Source of the DNA: Streptomyces sp. NA04227
GTDB taxonomy: Bacteria > Actinomycetota > Actinomycetes > Streptomycetales > Streptomycetaceae
DNA: 64,000 nucleotides
Assembly: GCF_013364195.1 (NCBI RefSeq)
Contig: NZ_CP054918.1
Location: forward strand, 4,019,001 to 4,083,000
Direction: 5' to 3'
Made by a program: the position numbers and the translations under genes. Under the pieces are notes generated by a model. It made no database searches. It was not told the DNA's origin and saw only the letters and a program-made list of their open reading frames with translations. The stretch's first letter is position 1. The number at the start of each line of letters is the position of its first letter. Positions 37,216 to 45,425 of this stretch are shown piece after piece.

Positions 37216-39597
37216 GTGCGGGTCCTCGCGGACAGGTACGAGCTGGTGTCGTTCGTCGGGCGCGGCGGAATGGGTGAGGTCTGGGAAGGGCGGGACCGGG
37301 TCATCGGGCGCCGGGTGGCCGTCAAGCTGTTGCCGCACCAACGGGGCGCCGGGAGCTCGGAGTTGTTCTTCCGCGAGGCGCGGACCGCGGGCGGACTGAA
37401 CCACCGGGGCGTCGTCACCGTTCACGACATGGGGCAGGACCCGTCGGACGGCACGCTGTTCCTCGTCATGGAGTACGTGGCGGGCCGGGACCTGTCCGCC
37501 GTACTGCACGAGGACGGGCCGCCCCCGGTGGCGGCGGCACTGGACTGGGCCGCACAGGCCGCCGCCGCGCTCGCCGCGGCCCACGAGGCCGGGGTCGTGC
37601 ACCGGGACCTGAAGCCCGCCAACCTCATGCTGACGACCGGCGGCGAGATCAAGGTCCTCGACTTCGGCATCGCCCGCTTCATGGCCACTACCGACAAGTC
37701 GAGCCAGGTGATGGGCTCCCTGGCGTACATGGCCCCCGAACGCTTCGACGAACACCCGGGCGACGCCCAGTCCGACCTGTACTCCTTCGGTTGCGTACTG
37801 CACGAACTCCTCACCGGGGAAGCGCCATTCACCACTTCGGGCGCCGTCGCGACGATGACCGCGCATCTGCGCGGTACGCCCGAGGCGCCGGGACGCAGGC
37901 GCGAGGGTGTGCCGAGTGAAGTGGACGCTCTTACGTTGCGGTTGCTGGCCAAGGAGGCCGCCGAGCGGCCGGAGTCGGCGAGGCGGGTGCACGAGGAACT
38001 GCGCGCGTTGGCTGCGGGGGCTCCTCCCGCATCCGCGGTTTCGACGGCCTCCTCGGGTTCGGCGCCTGCCTCGGCTCCGGTGCCTTCCTCGCCTCCCGCC
38101 CCTTCCTCGCCTCCCGCGCCTTCCTTTGCTCCGGCCGGGGCATCCGCACCAACCCCCGTACCCACCGCGGCTGTTGCGGAGGTGAATTCCGCGGCTGCGG
38201 TCGCGCCAGCGGTCCCGGTCGTTTCCCCGGCGGCTTCGCTCGCTCCTCCCTCGGCTCCCGAGATGCCGCAGACCCCTCCGCCGTCTGCGGCACCCGCGTC
38301 GGGCAGCGGCGGCGGACAGCACGTACACCATCTGCCGACGCAGACCGCCGTACCGCGGCGCCCCACCGAAGGACCGGCGGCGGGTGGTGGGCGTCAACTG
38401 CTCACCCGTAGGCGGGCGTTGTGGCTCGCGCTGGGGGTCGGGGCGGTGGCGGTCGCGGGGGCCGGTGGGGCCGTCGCCCTGCTCGGCGACGAGGGGGAGA
38501 AGAAGCCGGAGGCGTCCGGCGACAAGGGCGCCGGGAGCCGGAAGCCGAGCGGGCCGCCCGCTCCCGCGCGCAAGCCCTGGGCGCTGCGGCAGGAGACGGT
38601 CATCCCGTGTCCTCCGGTGCTGTCCGGCCGGGTGCTCTACTTCAGCGACGGCGGCATGGTGTGCGGCCTGGACGCGCTCACCGGGACGCAGCAGTGGGAA
38701 ACACCGATGGAATCGGACGCGAACCAATTCACCGTCGCAGGTGGCCTGTTGTACATCGGGGACGAGGAAGGCCATCTCCGGGCGCTGACCGTCGACGGCG
38801 GCGTACCGAAGTGGAAGTTCCCCACCGGCGACCGGGTGCGCTCCAGGCCCGTCGTCGCGGACGGGACGGTGTACTTCGCGAGCCTCGACAAGCAGGTCTA
38901 CGCGGTGGACGCGGTACGCGGCACCAAGAAGTGGAGCTTCCCGGCGGGCGAGGAGATCTACTGCTCGCCGATCGTGCGCGACGGCACGGTCTACATCGGC
39001 GTCGACGGCGACGACCGGACCCTCTACGCCCTCGACGCCGAGAAGGGCACCAAGAAGTGGGCCTACCGTGTCGACGTCGGCTTTCCGAAGCAGCCCGCGA
39101 CCACCGGTGACCTGGTCTTCTCGACCGGCAACGACCAGAGCCTGTACGCCGTTTCGATCTCCGACGGCACCAAGAAGTGGTCCCTGCCACTCAAGGGCAA
39201 GCCGGGCACGCCCGACTACTACGACGCCTCACCGCCGTCGGCGGACGGGGACATGGTCTACGTCGGCGGCCTCGACGCCGTACATGCCCTGACCGCCGCC
39301 GACGGCCGCGAGAAGTGGTCCTACCCGGGTCTCGTCGAGCCCTCCACGCCCGTCCTCGTGGACGGCACGGTCTACGTCAGCGACCTGGGCGACCCGGAGG
39401 GCACCGTCTACGCACTCGACGCGAAGTCCGGCACCGAGCGCTGGTCCACCCCGACCGGCGCCAGCCTCGACAGCATGACCCTGCACAACGCGCCCGTCCT
39501 CGGCCACGGTCTCGTCTACGTCACCAACGAGAACGGCCTCCATGCCCTTGATGCCGCGACGGGGCAGGGGCCGGAGGGGATGGGAACGGAGGGGTGA
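37216..39597 (+). CDS. Ser/Thr protein kinase with PQQ-type beta-propeller
   Basis: A 793-residue membrane kinase of the PknB type. The kinase domain (about 5-265) is complete: GRGGMGEVWEG, VAVKLLP, HRDLKPAN (catalytic Asp131), DFGIARF (from Asp149). A 130-residue Ala/Pro/Ser linker follows, one membrane helix (about 410-430) and an extracellular region (about 460-790) of seven or more PQQ-like beta-propeller blades, with repeated motifs KKWSFP, YALDAEKGTKKW and VYVGGLDAV. It probably senses something outside the cell through the propeller. GTG at 37216 has GGGAGG 9 bases upstream. Confidence 0.93.
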   Translation: MRVLADRYELVSFVGRGGMGEVWEGRDRVIGRRVAVKLLPHQRGAGSSELFFREARTAGGLNHRGVVTVHDMGQDPSDGTLFLVMEYVAGRDLSAVLHEDGPPPVAAALDWAAQAAAALAAAHEAGVVHRDLKPANLMLTTGGEIKVLDFGIARFMATTDKSSQVMGSLAYMAPERFDEHPGDAQSDLYSFGCVLHELLTGEAPFTTSGAVATMTAHLRGTPEAPGRRREGVPSEVDALTLRLLAKEAAERPESARRVHEELRALAAGAPPASAVSTASSGSAPASAPVPSSPPAPSSPPAPSFAPAGASAPTPVPTAAVAEVNSAAAVAPAVPVVSPAASLAPPSAPEMPQTPPPSAAPASGSGGGQHVHHLPTQTAVPRRPTEGPAAGGGRQLLTRRRALWLALGVGAVAVAGAGGAVALLGDEGEKKPEASGDKGAGSRKPSGPPAPARKPWALRQETVIPCPPVLSGRVLYFSDGGMVCGLDALTGTQQWETPMESDANQFTVAGGLLYIGDEEGHLRALTVDGGVPKWKFPTGDRVRSRPVVADGTVYFASLDKQVYAVDAVRGTKKWSFPAGEEIYCSPIVRDGTVYIGVDGDDRTLYALDAEKGTKKWAYRVDVGFPKQPATTGDLVFSTGNDQSLYAVSISDGTKKWSLPLKGKPGTPDYYDASPPSADGDMVYVGGLDAVHALTAADGREKWSYPGLVEPSTPVLVDGTVYVSDLGDPEGTVYALDAKSGTERWSTPTGASLDSMTLHNAPVLGHGLVYVTNENGLHALDAATGQGPEGMGTEG

Positions 39598-39632
39598 CCG
39601 GAGGGGATGTGACCGGAGGGGATGTGAACGGT
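39586..39632. repeat. 15-bp repeats at the kinase gene end
   Basis: GGAGGGGATGTGACC-type units recur three times from the last codons of the kinase gene into the gap. It is a short slippage-prone array between convergent genes. Confidence 0.6.
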
Positions 39633-39681
39633 GGTGCGTGGCGGGCAACCCGCTCCCGCCCGGTTGTTCACCCCCAGCCGC

Positions 39682-40593
39682 TCAGCCGAGCTGCGCCACC
39701 GCCTCCGTCGCGATCCGCTCGAAGACCTGCTGGTCCGCGGCGAAGTCGGTGTCAGGGATCGGCCAGTGGACGACGAGTTCGGTGAAGCCCAGGTCCCGGT
39801 GGCGGCCCGCGAAGTCGACGAAGGCGTCGAGGGAGGCGAGGGGGCGGGCGCGGTCCGGGGTGAAGCCGGTCAGCAGGACGCGGTCCAAGTCGCCTGTGTC
39901 GCGGCCCAGTTCGGCGCAGGCGGCGTCCAGCTTCTCGGCCTGGCGGCGGATCGCTTCGACGGACTGCTCGGGGGTGCCGTCCTCGTACAGCTTCGGGTCG
40001 CCCGTGGTCACCCACGCCTGCCCGTACCGGGCGGCGAGCCGCAGCCCGCGCGGGCCGGTGGCGGCGATGGCGAACGGCAGGCGCGGGAGCTGGACGCAGC
40101 CGGGGACGTTGCGCGCCTCGGTGGCCGCGTAGAACGTGCCCTCGTGGGTGACCTCGGCCGGTTCGGTCAGGAGCCGGTCGAGCAGGGGCACGAACTCGCC
40201 GAAGCGGTCGGCCCGTTCGCGGGGCGACCAGGGCTCGGCGTCCTTCGGGCGCAGCGTGGTCGCGTCGAAACCGTTGGACCCCGCGCCGATGCCGAGCGTG
40301 ATCCGCCCTTCGGAGATGTCGTCGAGCGAGATCAGTTCCTTGGCCAGGGTGACCGGGTGCCGGAAGTTGGGCGAGCTGACCAGCGTGCCCAGTCGCAGGC
40401 GCGTGGTGGCGCCCGCGGCGGCCGTCAGCGTCGGCACCGCCCCGAACCACGGACCGTCCCGGAAGGGGTAGCGCCAGGCCAGGTGGTCGTAGGTGTAGGC
40501 GGCGTGGAAGCCGAGGTCCTCGGCCCGTTGCCACAGGTCACGGCCGCCCTGGTGCCAGCGGCGGGTGGGGAGGATGACGGTGCTGAGGCGCAT
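39682..40593 (-). CDS. LLM-class F420-dependent oxidoreductase
   Basis: A 303-residue luciferase-like TIM-barrel flavin/F420 oxidoreductase. Typical segments: YTYDHLAWRYPF, RLRLGTLVSSPNFRHPVTLAKELISLDDISEGRITLGIGAG, and RLAARYGQAWVTTGDPK. Substrate unknown. ATG at 40593. Confidence 0.9.
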   Translation of the reverse strand: MRLSTVILPTRRWHQGGRDLWQRAEDLGFHAAYTYDHLAWRYPFRDGPWFGAVPTLTAAAGATTRLRLGTLVSSPNFRHPVTLAKELISLDDISEGRITLGIGAGSNGFDATTLRPKDAEPWSPRERADRFGEFVPLLDRLLTEPAEVTHEGTFYAATEARNVPGCVQLPRLPFAIAATGPRGLRLAARYGQAWVTTGDPKLYEDGTPEQSVEAIRRQAEKLDAACAELGRDTGDLDRVLLTGFTPDRARPLASLDAFVDFAGRHRDLGFTELVVHWPIPDTDFAADQQVFERIATEAVAQLG

Positions 40594-40703
40594 GGCAGGA
40601 GATTACGCGAGGGGGAGGCGACCGGTTCGGTGCGGGGGCCGGGGCGGAACTCCGGATTCCGGGGGCGGGGCTGGGCGCAGGGCTCCGGGGCGGATTCTCC
40701 CGC

Positions 40704-41078
40704 TCACTCGCCCTCGGGAACAGTGATGATCTTCCCGTTCTTGTCCACCGAGTGGGTCTGCCAGTACTTGTCCCACTTGTCGTCGACGTGCTTGGGGACC
40801 TTGCCCTCCGGGTAGCGGACGTAGCCCTTCGGGGGCTCCTCGTCGTCGGGGACGCAGGCGCTGCCGGTGCCGCCCACGGTCATGACCGGGTACTCGCCGC
40901 CGCCGCAGGTCGCTTCCTGCAGGGAACAGCCGGTGGTCAGGGTCGCGGCCGCCGCGGAGGCGAGCGCGAGGCCGAGGGCGGCGCGGCGGGTCCGGCCACG
41001 GCTCCGGTTTCCGGCCCGGTTCCGGGTGAGGGCCCCGCTCGCGGAGGGCTGGGGCTGAACGCGGCTGTTGGTACGCAC
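40704..41078 (-). CDS. Small lipoprotein (SCO0607-like)
   Basis: A 124-residue lipoprotein. It has an Arg-rich N-terminus, a hydrophobic h-region and lipobox LTTGC (lipid-bearing Cys about residue 51). The mature part (QEATCGGGEYPVMTVGGTGSACVPDDEEPPKGYVRYPEGKVPKHVDDKWDKYW) matches the short Streptomyces family I recall as SCO0607-like; role unknown. GTG at 41078 has AAGGAG 6 bases upstream. Confidence 0.8.
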   Translation of the reverse strand: MRTNSRVQPQPSASGALTRNRAGNRSRGRTRRAALGLALASAAAATLTTGCSLQEATCGGGEYPVMTVGGTGSACVPDDEEPPKGYVRYPEGKVPKHVDDKWDKYWQTHSVDKNGKIITVPEGE

Positions 41079-41298
41079 TGGGGGCTCCTTGGGGGGTTGG
41101 CTTCGGGTACCAGAGTGCGGGAGGGGGCGGGAGGGGGGCATGAGTATGGGTACTCAGGCTGGGAGTTGGGCGTACCCGGGGTCGGGATGCCCGCCCGCCA
41201 CAGGGATCACTTCTGGGAATCTGTGATGACGGAGTGTGGTGTCGCGGGTGTGGTTCTTGCTGCTGCGGGAGCGCGCATTTCGCAGCATGCTCGACCCT

Positions 41299-41556
41299 AT
41301 GGCGGACACGACGCGTATCAGGGTCACACTGCCGACCGACCAGGTGGCCGAGTTGAAGAAGCTCACCGACAACGTCTCCGGCTACGTCGCCGAAGCGGTG
41401 GCACGGCGGCTCCGGCACCAGCTGCTGGGGGTCGAACTGCTGTGCAACCAGGCGGAATACGGGGCTTTCACCGAGGAAGAGCTGGCTGAGGCCCAGTCCC
41501 GGATCTTCGGAGCGGACGTGATGGATGCGGAGGGCGGGGTGGCGAGCGGGGTGTGA
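41299..41556 (+). CDS. Antitoxin of a PIN-type toxin-antitoxin module
   Basis: An 85-residue protein, MADTTRIRVTLPTDQVAELKKLTDNVSGYVAEAVARRLRHQLL..., with the ribbon-helix-helix pattern of CopG/VapB-type antitoxins. Its stop overlaps the GTG of a truncated PIN toxin frame (GTGTGA), the usual toxin-antitoxin coupling. The partner has decayed, so it may be an orphan. ATG at 41299. Confidence 0.75.
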   Translation: MADTTRIRVTLPTDQVAELKKLTDNVSGYVAEAVARRLRHQLLGVELLCNQAEYGAFTEEELAEAQSRIFGADVMDAEGGVASGV

Positions 41557-41708
41557 GGGAGCATGACGAGACCGTGGTCCTCGACTCCCAGGGGGCTGAG
41601 CGCTTGGACGACGTGGAGGGCTGCAAGGTTCTTGCGATGCTCCAGGTCTTCCACGGCATCGGTGCCGACCTCGCTGCCTGGCCCTGCCGCCCGCGACGGC
41701 CGCTGTGA
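41553..41708 (+). pseudogene. Truncated PIN-domain toxin
   Basis: A 51-codon frame from GTG at 41553, overlapping the antitoxin stop by 4 bases. It encodes VREHDETVVLDSQGAERLDDVEGCKVLAMLQVFHGIGADLAAW. The opening VVLDSQG with the first acidic residue and the later VLAMLQVF fit the start of actinobacterial PIN-domain RNases (normally ~130 residues). After about 43 codons the similarity ends and a stop appears, so the remaining acidic active-site residues are lost. Confidence 0.65.
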
Positions 41709-41753
41709 AGGCCCCCGAGTGCACAAGGGCCTGCCCCCGAGTACACACAGACC

Positions 41754-41762
41754 TGTGGACAA
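41754..41762 (-). promoter_or_regulatory. Single DnaA box
   Basis: TGTGGACAA, the reverse complement of TTGTCCACA, a perfect Streptomyces DnaA box. It is isolated, 0.8 kb before the cluster at 42571-42658. Confidence 0.6.
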
Positions 41763-41874
41763 CTCCTGTGTACAGACGCCGTGCCGGGACCGTCGAAATT
41801 CGGCCGAGTACGGGGCGGATTCGCAAGCTGCTTGCTGAGGCCGCTTGGTGAGGCTCCGTCAGAGGCCGTGTAGC

Positions 41875-42531
41875 TCAGTGTGGTTGGGAGAAGCGCACGT
41901 AGCGCGGTGGGACCTCGGCGGTGAGCCAGACGCCGTTGGCGGTGACGCGGAAGGTGTGGCCGTCGGCGTGCATGGCGGGGGCGTCCACGGTGAGGATGAC
42001 GGGGCGGCCGCGTCGGGCGCCGACCCTGGTGGCCGTCTCTCGGTCGGCCGACAGGTGGACGTCGTGCCGGTTCATCGGGCGCAGGCCCTCGGCGCGGATC
42101 GCGGCCAGGTGTCGGGCGACGGTGCCGTGGTAGAGCACGCCGGGCGGAGGGGTTGGGGAAAGTCCCAGGTCAACGGGGATGCTGTGGCCTTGTCGTGCCC
42201 GGATCCGGGTGCCTTCGACGGCGAAGCGCTGCTTGTCGTTGGCGCGGACCACGTGGTCGAGCTCGGCGCTGGTGAACGCGAAACCGTGGGCCGACGCGGC
42301 GGCCATGAGTACGTCGATCTCCACCCAGCCCGCCTCGTCCGGGGCCAGGCCGATCCGCTCGGGAGAGTGCCGCAGGTGCCTGGACAGGTACTTCGAGACC
42401 TTGATGGTGCGCTGCTCGTCCGGGGTGCTGGGGGTGTTGGGAGTGCTGGGGGTGTCAGGGGTAACGGGGGTGCCCGTCCCGCTCGCGCCGTTCACGCCGT
42501 CTGCTTCGTCCATGTCGTACATGCCGTCCAT
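41875..42531 (-). CDS. kptA: RNA 2'-phosphotransferase, Tpt1/KptA
   Basis: A 218-residue Tpt1/KptA homologue. In eukaryotes Tpt1 removes the 2'-phosphate left at tRNA splice junctions, transferring it to NAD+. In bacteria the role is unknown. Family motifs are present: KVSKYLSRHLRHSPERIGL, IRARQGHS, VLYHGT, VHLS and RPVILTVDA. The first ~38 residues are a Thr/Pro/Ser/Asn repeat tail unlike the family and encoded by GT-rich repeats; the start may therefore be further in. ATG at 42531 is the outermost candidate. Confidence 0.88.
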   Translation of the reverse strand: MDGMYDMDEADGVNGASGTGTPVTPDTPSTPNTPSTPDEQRTIKVSKYLSRHLRHSPERIGLAPDEAGWVEIDVLMAAASAHGFAFTSAELDHVVRANDKQRFAVEGTRIRARQGHSIPVDLGLSPTPPPGVLYHGTVARHLAAIRAEGLRPMNRHDVHLSADRETATRVGARRGRPVILTVDAPAMHADGHTFRVTANGVWLTAEVPPRYVRFSQPH

Positions 42532-42570
42532 GGAATCTCAGCGTGCAGATCTGTCCGGATCTTGTCCATG

Positions 42571-42658
42571 CGATTTTGTGCGGTGATGTTTGATCCACAG
42601 AAAGTTAAGTTATCCACAGGGGTGCGGTGTTTTCTGTGGACAACTCGTCTGTGAATAA
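42571..42658. promoter_or_regulatory. DnaA-box cluster 1
   Basis: Within 88 bases: TTATCCACA (42610-42618, perfect), TTGTCCACA on the minus strand (42635-42643, perfect), and three 8/9 matches: TTGTCCATG, TGATCCACA (42591-42599) and TTATTCACA on the minus strand (42650-42658). The stretch is AT-richer than its surroundings. Confidence 0.7.
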
Positions 42659-42794
42659 AGGGGCTTGGTCAACAGGCCCTCACTCAGGCTCGGTTGAATC
42701 GCCGTCAGCGGTCAATCGCCGTACGGGCAACGCCGGTTCACCTTGGCCGCAACTCCCCTTGGGGGACGGGCAACATTACAACCCTGGGGATTCC

Positions 42795-42911
42795 GGGTCC
42801 AGTTGCGGGGCGAGGAGAAACGTAGGCGTGCCGTCGCCTCGCGATACGGCAAGTTCGCGGTCCGCTGTGGGGCGACCGTGCCCAGCGCGCGGTCATCAAC
42901 GAGTGGCTGTG
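42795..42911 (+). pseudogene. Remnant of a DDE (IS5-like) transposase C-terminus
   Basis: Translation gives RGEEKRRRAVASRYGKFAVRCGATV; after a one-base shift the text continues AVINEWL then stop. This matches the usual end of IS5-group transposases (RGxATRYDKLAVRYxATVxxAAINEWL). The upstream catalytic part and inverted repeats are absent. Confidence 0.6.
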
Positions 42912-43001
42912 ACGCTCGGCCCTCTCACCAGGGCTCCACGTTCCACCACCGCGGGCAGGTCGCTGGTGGGAACAGCACCTGAAGGCCACTCCGGCCGGTG
43001 C

Positions 43002-43029
43002 TTGACCTCAACCTTGGTTGATGTACGAG
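43002..43029 (+). promoter_or_regulatory. MerR-type promoter of the NmrA-like gene
   Basis: TTGACC (-35) at 43002-43007 is followed by the dyad TCAACC-TT-GGTTGA (43008-43021), placed between -35 and a TACGAG -10 candidate. A dyad in the spacer of this kind is the signature of MerR/SoxR-controlled promoters. No MerR gene is adjacent. Confidence 0.45.
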
Positions 43030-43065
43030 AGTCGTGCCATCGAACGGCGAGACGAGGAGATTCCC

Positions 43066-43917
43066 ATGACACATCCCAGGATCCTGGTGACCGGCGCGAC
43101 GGGAAAGGTCGGCGGCGCGGTGGTGGCCCAACTGCACGCGGCGGGCGTGCCCGTTCGGGCGCTGGTGCGAGGGGAGTCGGACTTCCCGGAGGGTGTACAG
43201 GCGGTGCGCGGCGATCTCGGTGATCCCGCGTCGCTGGGCACGGCCCTGGAGGGCGTCGATTCGGTCTTCCTGGTGTGGCCGTTCCTGAGCGCCGAGGGCG
43301 CGTCGGACGTGATCGAGACGATCGGGAAGCATGCTCAACGGGTGGTGTACCTGTCATCCGCCGGAGTGGGGAGCGAGAAGGAGGAGCCGGGCGAGGCGAT
43401 CACCATGTTCCACACGGAGCTGGAGCGGCTGATCGAGGCATCGGGACTGGAGCGGACGGCGCTGCGGCCGACCGGGTTCGCGAGCAACACGCTGGGCTGG
43501 GCGGAGGAGGTCCGCACCACCGGTGCGGTACGGGCGCCGCTGGCAAGGCTGGCCCGTCCGCTGATCCACGAGGCGGACATTGCCGCGGTCGCCGTTCAGG
43601 CGCTGACGACCGACGCCCTGCTCGGCACCCGCCCTCTGCTCACCGGCCCCGAACTGATCACCCAGGAACAGCAGGTGGCCCTGATCGGCGAGGCGATCGG
43701 GCGACCGGTGCGGTTCGAGGAGATCACGCTGGACGAGGCCGCCGAGCAGATGAAGGCCGCAGGCTACCCGGCAGAGCTGGTGGAGGCCGTGTTGCCGGCC
43801 CAGGCCGGGATGATCGGCAATCCGGAGCCGGTCAACGAGGAAGTGGAGCGCATCACGGGCAGCCCGGCCCGATCTTTCCAGGAGTGGGCGGTGGACCACG
43901 CGGCGGACTTCAGCTGA
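43066..43917 (+). CDS. NmrA/NAD(P)H-binding oxidoreductase
   Basis: A 283-residue atypical short-chain dehydrogenase. The N-terminal Rossmann motif ILVTGATGKVGGAVVAQL is intact and the rest follows the NmrA/quinone oxidoreductase pattern (VVYLSSAGV, RPTGFASN, LTGPELITQEQQVALIGEAIGR). Probable NADPH-dependent reductase or redox sensor. ATG at 43066 has GAGGAGA upstream. A MerR-type operator lies in its promoter. Confidence 0.88.
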   Translation: MTHPRILVTGATGKVGGAVVAQLHAAGVPVRALVRGESDFPEGVQAVRGDLGDPASLGTALEGVDSVFLVWPFLSAEGASDVIETIGKHAQRVVYLSSAGVGSEKEEPGEAITMFHTELERLIEASGLERTALRPTGFASNTLGWAEEVRTTGAVRAPLARLARPLIHEADIAAVAVQALTTDALLGTRPLLTGPELITQEQQVALIGEAIGRPVRFEEITLDEAAEQMKAAGYPAELVEAVLPAQAGMIGNPEPVNEEVERITGSPARSFQEWAVDHAADFS

Positions 43918-43958
43918 GAGGGACGCCCGCACACGGCTGAGAGGGACGCCCGCGCACG
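43913..43958. repeat. 23-bp tandem duplication
   Basis: Two copies of GCTGAGAGGGACGCCCGC followed by ACACG/GCACG, differing at one base. Confidence 0.85.
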
Positions 43959-44004
43959 TTGACGTAACCGACCGAAGCGCCGGATCTCGGCTCCGTCGCC
44001 CCTG

Positions 44005-44034
44005 CACATGACGCCGAGACACATGACGCCGAGG
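44005..44034. repeat. 15-bp tandem duplication
   Basis: CACATGACGCCGAGA and CACATGACGCCGAGG, adjacent. Confidence 0.8.
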
Positions 44035-44141
44035 CCGAGCCCCTTGCTCAGGGACGCGGAAGGCTCGCGTCAGGATCCGCGTGGGGCCCGCACCGGGAAA
44101 GGTGCACCCGGGAGGGGCGGTAACGGTAAGGGCCACCCCGG

Positions 44142-44181
44142 ACGTCTCTCCTCCGGGAACCACGTCTCTCCTCCGGGAACC
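44142..44181. repeat. 20-bp tandem duplication
   Basis: Two identical adjacent copies of ACGTCTCTCCTCCGGGAACC. Confidence 0.9.
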
Positions 44182-44405
44182 TCCACCACCCACCACACGT
44201 TCCCCTCACGGAAGCGGCCGAGGCACGGCACCACCTCGCGTCCATGCGGAAGCCCCCGCCCCGCCCCCGAGGCCGCGAACCAAAGGTCTGCCGGGCCCCC
44301 TCCCCATTGGGGAGAACCCTTACGGGCCCGTAGTACCCAAGACGTAGAAACGGACGCTCCCGTGGTCTGACGACCGGGCGCGGGCCGCGCGCCTACGGTC
44401 GATTC

Positions 44406-45425
44406 GTGACTGTGATCCTGACCGAAGGCCTGAGCAAGCGGTACCCGCGGGTGACCGCTCTCGACCGGCTCAGCATGGAGATCGGGGCCGGCGTGACCGG
44501 GCTCGTCGGCGCCAACGGCGCCGGCAAGTCGACGCTGATCAAGATCCTGCTGGGCCTGTCCCCCGCCACCGAGGGCCGAGCCGAGGTGCTCGGGCTCGAT
44601 GTCGCCACCAAAGGCGGCGACATCCGCGAACGCGTCGGCTACATGCCCGAGCACGACTGTCTGCCGCCGGACGTCTCCGCCACGGAGTTCGTCGTCCACA
44701 TGGCGCGGATGTCGGGGCTGCCGCCCGCCGCCGCACGTGAGCGCACCGCCGACACCCTGCGCCATGTCGGCCTGTACGAGGAGCGGTACCGCCCGATGGG
44801 CGGCTACTCGACGGGTATGAAGCAGCGGGTGAAACTGGCACAGGCGCTGGTGCACGACCCGCAGCTGGTCTTCCTGGACGAGCCGACCAACGGCCTCGAC
44901 CCGGTCGGCCGCGACGACATGCTCGGCCTGATCCGCCGCGTCTACACCGACTTCGGCATCTCGGTCCTGGTCACCTCGCACCTGCTCGGCGAGCTGGAGC
45001 GCACCTGCGACCACGTCGTCGTCGTCGACGGCGGGCAGCTCCTGCGGTCCAGCTCCACCACCGACTTCACGCAGATCACCACCACGCTCGCGGTCGAGGT
45101 CACCGACACCGACGAACACCCCGACGGGACCCGTGCGCTGCGCGAGGCCCTGGAGCGGCTCGGCATCGGCACCCAGTCCGGCGGCAGCCTGCCGGGCGCG
45201 GGCCATGTGGTGCTGCTCACCGCCGAGGGCGAGCAGACCTACGACACCGTCCGCGACACGGTCGCCGATCTCGGCCTCGGCCTGGTCCGCATGGAACAGC
45301 GCAGGCACCACATCGCCGAGGTGTTCCACAGCGACGCCGACACCACCCCCAGCGCCCCCGGCCCGCACGCCCCCGGCCCGCACGCACAGCCCGACCCGAA
45401 GGAGGCGGCCGGTCATGGCGGCTGA
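44406..45425 (+). CDS. ABC transporter ATPase (pair 1)
   Basis: A 339-residue ABC-2-type ATPase. Walker A GANGAGKST, signature YSTGMKQRVKLAQAL, Walker B LVFLDEPTNGLDP, and switch His in VTSHLLGELE. A ~100-residue C-terminal extension ends in a Pro/His-rich tail. GTG at 44406 with no Shine-Dalgarno close by, so possibly leaderless. It overlaps the permease by 11 bases. Exported substrate unknown. Confidence 0.92.
   Translation: MTVILTEGLSKRYPRVTALDRLSMEIGAGVTGLVGANGAGKSTLIKILLGLSPATEGRAEVLGLDVATKGGDIRERVGYMPEHDCLPPDVSATEFVVHMARMSGLPPAAARERTADTLRHVGLYEERYRPMGGYSTGMKQRVKLAQALVHDPQLVFLDEPTNGLDPVGRDDMLGLIRRVYTDFGISVLVTSHLLGELERTCDHVVVVDGGQLLRSSSTTDFTQITTTLAVEVTDTDEHPDGTRALREALERLGIGTQSGGSLPGAGHVVLLTAEGEQTYDTVRDTVADLGLGLVRMEQRRHHIAEVFHSDADTTPSAPGPHAPGPHAQPDPKEAAGHGG

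Larger units (their letters stand above)
42532..43065. other. Scarred intergenic stretch with DnaA boxes and a transposase remnant
   Basis: No intact gene. It holds a DnaA-box cluster (42571-42658), degenerate transposase coding sequence (42795-42911) and a MerR-type promoter (43002-43029) for the next gene. Confidence 0.65.
43918..44405. other. Intergenic stretch with three two-copy tandem repeats
   Basis: No gene. It holds a 23-bp direct repeat (43913-43935 and 43936-43958, one difference, the first copy overlapping the upstream stop), a 15-bp repeat (44005-44019, 44020-44034) and a perfect 20-bp repeat (44142-44161, 44162-44181). The right end must hold the ABC operon promoter. Confidence 0.65.

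Noticed and set aside
41563..41838. A 91-codon ORF overlapping the truncated toxin
   Set aside because: Out of frame with the PIN-like sequence; Ser/Arg/Thr-rich composition of a shifted frame.
41863..41900. tRNA-like text GTAGCTCAG...GTTGGGAGAAGCGCAC
   Set aside because: Most of it is the coding end of kptA (antisense), and no acceptor or T arm can be formed; the 9-base match to a D-arm is chance.
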